DNA of 64,000 nt from Combretum micranthum (Eukaryota > Streptophyta > Magnoliopsida > Myrtales > Combretaceae). Below the pieces are notes generated by a model. The model had not been told where the DNA came from, searched no databases, and saw only the letters and a list, made by a program, of their open reading frames with translations. Positions within the stretch are counted from its first letter, which is position 1, and each line of letters begins with the position of its first letter. Shown piece by piece: positions 58,906 to 64,000 of the stretch. Location of the stretch: the NCBI GenBank assembly GCA_024138025.1, contig JAMXBD010000816.1:496001-560000 (forward strand), written 5' to 3'. Position numbers and translations under genes: made by a program.

Positions 58906-60447
58906 CTTGTACATTCGTGTGCTGTATTTTCATAGAAATTCGTGACTACTAGGTGGAATCACAATTTTTAGCATGCTAGCATTGATGTACACATATCATG
59001 TTTCCATGGGGGTTGTTCTTTTGATCAAAATTGCACATTTTCATCAAGGATTTATTATTTTAAGAAAAAGTTAGCGTGTTTTATCAAAATTTGCATGTTT
59101 TCATATCAGGTCATGTTACACGAAAAATTGTTGTCATATAGAGGATTTTTCCAAAAAATGAAAAGTGCATTAATTGATTTTTTCTAAAAAAAGTTAGGAC
59201 TTACATTTAGTATTTATACAAAATGGAACCTTCAAAATTAGACATTCTAGGATATTTCACAAACAAAGTTTAATTGACTAAAAATATCAACCCGGCATTT
59301 TTTTTATAGATTAAAATCTATTTGCACACTAAAGTTATACAAAAGAAATGAACTATGATAGTTTGATTCCGGCATAACAAATACGTAGGCACCTGCGGGA
59401 TAACTATAAAAAAATATAAAAATTATTTTTCCTCATTATTGGATTTTTCAAATTTTTTGATATATTACGTGCATGCTTGTAAATATTTTGTATTTTAACT
59501 AATGCCGTTATATTTGTATAGCCATCAACTAACTATTCTATTATTTACCGGAATCTAATGATTTTTCTAACTAATTATAAATATTTATGGTTCTTAAGAC
59601 GTCAACAAATTTCAGGTAATTTTCATCCTCTTTGCTATTATTATGATAATTATTAATTTTATGAGTATTTTAATCAAGGTCTATTTAATTTTAAAAGCCC
59701 ATAAGTGGTAATCTCTTTAAGTGTAAGAGGATAGCCCAATCCTATAATCTTTAGTCGATATTTTTTTGAAAATCAATTTTTAGGAAAAAAAAATAAAAAA
59801 AACCCACAGATCACTAGCTCATATTAAAGTCGGCTCAAATTAGAGTCGGTCTGCTTAGTTGGCTCTAATTTCATCATTTTTTCCAACTTCGGTTGCGGCA
59901 CAGTAGTGACTCTAATTCATATTTCTATAAATTTTTTTAAAATGGTTTTAAAAAAGTTTCTTTAATTGTATCAAGTGCTCATATTAAGTGGGCTAGGCTT
60001 AATATGAGTCCAATTATAGAAATGGGAAATTTTTAGGTTTGACAAGTTTATTAGTTTGAAGAGATATGGACTCTAGTTAATTTTATGTGATTTCTAGTAT
60101 TGTTATGAACATGGTACTTATTAGTTGCTATTAGTAGTATTTCTATTGTTTGGTGGACTCTATGAGCCACATGGTGTTAGATTATGATGCTTGATGTTCA
60201 ATTGTATTCTAAGTATTAAAGATGACTCGATGTGTGCATTACTATGAGGAAGTTATTATTACGTGTGCTTGGAGTTATATCTATTATCTCATTGTGCTTA
60301 ATAATATGTTCCGAGCCTTTGCGTATTCATATCTAATGTGAATATGTAGTAGGCTGTAAATGCCCTAAGTTTGGGGTGCTACAAAGAGGATAGAAAACAA
60401 AAACAACAAGGATATAGTCAACTAGGATTAAAAAGCCTCATGTAGGT
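58906..60447. other. No recognised gene; possible fragments of DNA and LTR elements
   Basis: At about 59805-59930 words such as GTCGGCTCAAATTAGAGTCGG and TTGGCTCTAATTTC recur in both orientations, as in subterminal regions of CACTA-like elements. At 60371-60383 TTGGGGTGCTACA resembles a terminus of the long LTR-like family, but no partner end was found. All tentative. Confidence 0.35.
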
Positions 60448-60925
60448 CCATTTTCAACTATGCTCCATAAGTTGAATTTTGAGATTTGAAGAAAATATTC
60501 AACCTACATTTCTAACAAGCGTAATTACTTCCCTCATATGTATTTTCTAAATCATCCAATATTTGTTTAGCTGATTTACATGCACAAATTCTACTAAAAT
60601 CATTTTTCATTCAAGCCATTGTATGAAATATTCGTAGTGATTTCATTAATTAAACTTTTTTTTTTTTTTTGCTTTAGTATAATTACTTTTATCTTTTCCT
60701 TCTATTATAAAAGGTCCATTTTCAACTATACTATATAAGATAAATTTTGAAATTTCAAGAAAATCTTCATCTTACATTACCAACAAGTATAATTACTTTT
60801 AATTAAGATATGTGACATATTTTTAGCTTGTCCTTCTAGAAAGCCTAATATGTCACAAGCCATGACTTTTTCTCTAAATGTGGTTAAGTATTATAACCTA
60901 ATGCCTTTCTCTAATACCAATTATA
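60448..60925 (-). pseudogene. Copia gag/PBS remnant, minus strand, with internal duplication
   Basis: The minus strand near 60535-60600 reads RICACKSAKQILDDLENTYE, the copia gag (UBN2) motif, without a usable frame around it. A decayed primer-binding site, TTGGTATTAGAGAAA on the minus strand (60906-60920), lies on its 5' side, in the right order. A stretch of about 85 bases at 60448-60530 recurs at 60711-60795 (GGTCCATTTTCAACTAT…), a duplication of about 263-bp offset. LTRs were not recognised. Confidence 0.6.
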
Positions 60926-63900
60926 CAACCTGATTAACATCTAGGCTAAAATCAAGGTTGGAGGGGATATATTGAGTTTTAGAGCTAACTTATCCTTTTT
61001 TTATAATTATAAGTACAAACATAGTGAATTACAAGTGACAACAATAAGTGAAATGTGATAAAGTAAAAGATAAGGGGTATAAAAATTAAGCTTAGTTTAA
61101 TATGGAGTTCGATCATCCCCTAATCTCCACCTGTCCACAATTGCCTCCCCATGAAGAACTTCACAATCACTTTATTCCACACAAACAGATTGCTCCCAAG
61201 AAGCTACACCATAAACCACAACCACCCATTCACACACAAATAATTCTCACAAGAGTTGTACCTTTACAATTGGTTTTCAATCATACTATGTTCAACTCAA
61301 ATACTCTCTAGTTCTCACAAAATATTCTAGAGTAGTACCTTACAAAAATTGCAAGATAACAAATCACATTACTCAAGACACTAACTCACTAATATAAAGC
61401 AAATGAAGTACACAAAAGTTTTTTAGTTAGAGAGAAGACCAAGAAATTAATTGCTATATTTATGGCTCAACTAACTTTTCTTCATTTGCCACCAAAAGTC
61501 CTCTATTTATAACTTGTTCAAGAATTATTGTGGTTGGATGATTACCGACAAATAATGTAATTTTGTCAGACAAATATTAAGAAAGAGGGTTAAAGGAGAA
61601 ATAAGTGAGGAGAGAGAAAAAAATCGTGTTAAAATAGTCAAGTGGAAAGACAAAAATTAATATAGAAGAAAGAAAGTCAATAAAAATGGAGAGACAAGAT
61701 AGATACTATGCCAATTAGGAGAGAGAAAGTAAGCTTTAGGAGAGAGAATGTGTCCACATCTACGTTTTGCTTGTGAATTGATAGGATTCTGACTATAGAT
61801 ATAATGTAAGCAAAATTTAGAAAGTTTGAGTATTTTTGTTGGTAAACTTTTTTTTAGGTGTAATTCTACTATAAGGCAAAAAGTTCAGATACCATTAGTG
61901 AACTTAACCCATTTATCACCTATGGACTTTTACTTTTTCTCCTTATTATTTTTTTATTTTATTTTCATACTTTTTTATTTTTTATTTTCATAATTATAAT
62001 TTTTGCAATATTTTTTATCAAATTTTATTTTTTTTCATTTTTAATTTTTCTTAAAATTTTTATGTTTTCTCATTGTTTTGTTATTTTATTTCTATTGATT
62101 GAAATAATGTATCAATTCACTACCGAAACTTTCAATTTATTCAATTATTTAATGTGGCACTCCCAACCCATTATAGTGTGACACGTATGTCTGTATATTA
62201 TCAATATAATTTTTAATATTTTATTTTCTACTTAGTTATTATTATCACCATAATTAATATTATTATTCTTTAAAATAAAAGAATTTTAGGGATTATTAGA
62301 AATTTAAGCCAACACATTTTACAATACCCAGACCTTACCTTATATGATACATGGTACTAAATCTTATACTTGTAACCTACCCTATACCATTTTGTACCAA
62401 TCTTTTACTCTATAAAACCTATAGGATATAGAGTATCCTATGAACCTATAATTTTTTTTCTTTCTTAAATTTTAGGATTATCACAATATATATAGTTTTA
62501 CATAACATGAAAAATTATTTTGTTTTCAAATATTTACAAAAGCAAATTACTTGTGGAGTGGAAAAAATTTAAAAGTAATTTCTTAATATCACAAATTCTG
62601 TGATATCTATAATTTGTTTATGTGACAGGAGAAAATGTAATATAAAGGTTTACACATAAAAGTTACAACTAAAAACACATGGAGACAGTTCTATTAAATT
62701 TATCCTAAAAAGATAACCGACACTTTCATAATACTTTTTTCTACAATTAGTATCCAAAATGTAAAGCATTGTTTTCTCTCTTCAGTCTTCATAATACAAC
62801 TTATATTTTGCTTCAATTAATATCCAATATGTTCATCAATAGAACTTGTCTCTATAAAATGAAGAAAATATTAAAATAAGAAGTTACTAATATGGAATAT
62901 GAAATAAAGTAACAAGGTTGGATAATTGCCAAAATAAAAAAGAAAACTAGATATTAATACAAAGAAATGTCACTGTCTTAAATAATATTGATGTTAATAG
63001 TACCATTCGATTGTTAATATTATTTTATACAATTTTTTAGAATGGGTACAAGATACTTTGGACCTTGTACTTTATATATAGAAGAATACATGTTCTAAGG
63101 TTGGTACAAAATATGCAAATCTCATACTCCTACTCTATCCTATGGGAACTGCTTGTGAAAATTTTGTACCCAAAATCTACCTGCTAACTCTTAGTATCTA
63201 CCTAGAGCCCACCTAATCAAGTAGAGTTCAAGTGGGTACCCTATAAGATAAGGTTATTCGCTCACCCCTCTTTACTAGGTTGATTGTTTGATATTTAGCA
63301 ATGTCGAACATATAATATGGTATTATCAAATAAAAACCGTCTTAGACTCCCGTTTACATTTACTTATTGGACTGGCAAAGTAAAAGATTCTTAAATTTAG
63401 AAATGATTCAGGTTAGAACGGGAGTTCGACTTCTTTATTCAGTATGTTTTACAAAGCATTTATCATCTGTTGTTCCAGTTTTTTTCCAAATTAATTGCTT
63501 CTTATTTCTATATTCCATTGAGACAATTAGTACACGACTCAATTTGTCTAGCATGAATACTTTGCAAAAGAATCGAAGCTTTAATGGCAGGACATCTCTT
63601 TCTTTCCGCGCAGCAACATGACTATAAGGTCCATGGCCATAAAAAATGTCACAAAAGCCATAATATCCTAATAAAACTTCATGTTAGAATCCAACAACTT
63701 CAGTTTCACCAACATTATTCCTTAATTGAATGATTACTTAAACAAATAGATAAATTTACTTTCCAAACGAGCATCACATCTTGATTAATGCCTTTGCGAG
63801 CCAGTTGCATGAAAATACAACAACTGCGACTCTTTTCATATTCATATAAACATTATTTAAGATAGCATTTGGTTGCATTATTTTTATAGTACTAAATTGG

Positions 63901-64000
63901 ATAAAAATTATTGTAGCATATCTGATTTACAAAATATATTTAAGATTGGACTAAACTCTCTTTATAGGATTGGACAAAACTTAAAATTTTTATCCCTTAT
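60926..64000. other. No recognised gene
   Basis: AT-rich to the window end. Frames at 61102-61311 and 63367-63621 show no known domain. At about 62310-63270, words such as CCTTATATGATA and ATAAGGTTATTCGCTCACCC near the edges hint at a decayed DNA element, but no clean inverted repeat or target duplication could be confirmed. Confidence 0.4.

Noticed and set aside
60371..60388. TTGGGGTGCTACA as a terminus of another long LTR-like element
   Set aside because: The matching end and an AAGAG duplication upstream could not be found.
62310..63270. Decayed DNA element with CCTTATA…TATAAGG-like edges
   Set aside because: The inverted similarity is short in AT-rich sequence and has no target duplication.
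1..64000. CRISPR arrays, operons or bacterial-type regulatory sites
   Set aside because: The window is plant nuclear DNA; the only regular arrays are microsatellites and the 77-bp repeat.

Overview
The window is AT-rich nuclear DNA from a eudicot plant. This is shown by two CYP94-type cytochrome P450 copies, a hAT (Ac-like) DNA transposon family, Ty1/copia and Ty3-type LTR retrotransposons, a plant LINE, a plant mobile domain (PMD) fragment and a tRNA-Trp relic. I could not fix the family; an asterid is a guess. I found no gene that is intact and complete. Host-type genes are represented by two damaged CYP94 copies, and nearly everything else recognisable is transposon, often nested.

Layout. 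1-1990: right part of a hAT element; its minus-strand transposase stays open for 372 codons and runs off the left edge. 1991-8900: mostly unrecognised sequence, with a fragment of a long non-coding LTR-like family (about 4400-6730) and a possible non-autonomous DNA element (about 7486-8530). 8990-10563: CYP94A-like pseudogene 1. 10950-21290: one LINE split by an 8.6-kb element (11679-20273, target duplication GCCAT), which itself contains a 5.6-kb element of the same kind (12943-18541, target duplication ATGTC). 22430-26121: a complete second hAT copy with a perfect 8-bp target duplication but a broken transposase. 26130-32490: AT-rich spacer with a three-unit 77-bp tandem repeat and AT microsatellites.

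32491-41188: a Ty3/Tat-like LTR element with both LTRs and a perfect 5-bp target duplication. It has a gag, no recognisable pol, an antisense PMD-like open reading frame and a tRNA-Trp-like sequence. 42324-43903: CYP94A-like pseudogene 2. 45492-55035: a Ty1/copia element with perfect target duplications, split exactly at its protease motif by a 4.7-kb LTR-like element (47117-51817). 56329-58905: two copia gag remnants in inverted orientation. 60448-60925: another minus-strand copia gag/PBS remnant. The rest up to 64000 is unrecognised AT-rich sequence.

How the parts relate. The two P450 copies lie in the same orientation about 33 kb apart and carry different lesions, so they look like a tandem duplication later pushed apart by retrotransposons. 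Three large non-coding elements (11679-20273, 12943-18541, 47117-51817) have related TGT.../...ACA ends, 5-bp target duplications and shared internal motifs; I read them as solo LTRs, or LTR-like derivatives, of one long-LTR family. The most interesting items are the Tat-like gag-only element with its antisense PMD frame, the open hAT transposase at the left edge, and the precisely datable nesting series. I saw no clear evidence of a wholly new biological system. Many lesions are single-base indels, so base-level assembly error should be excluded before the pseudogene calls are treated as final.
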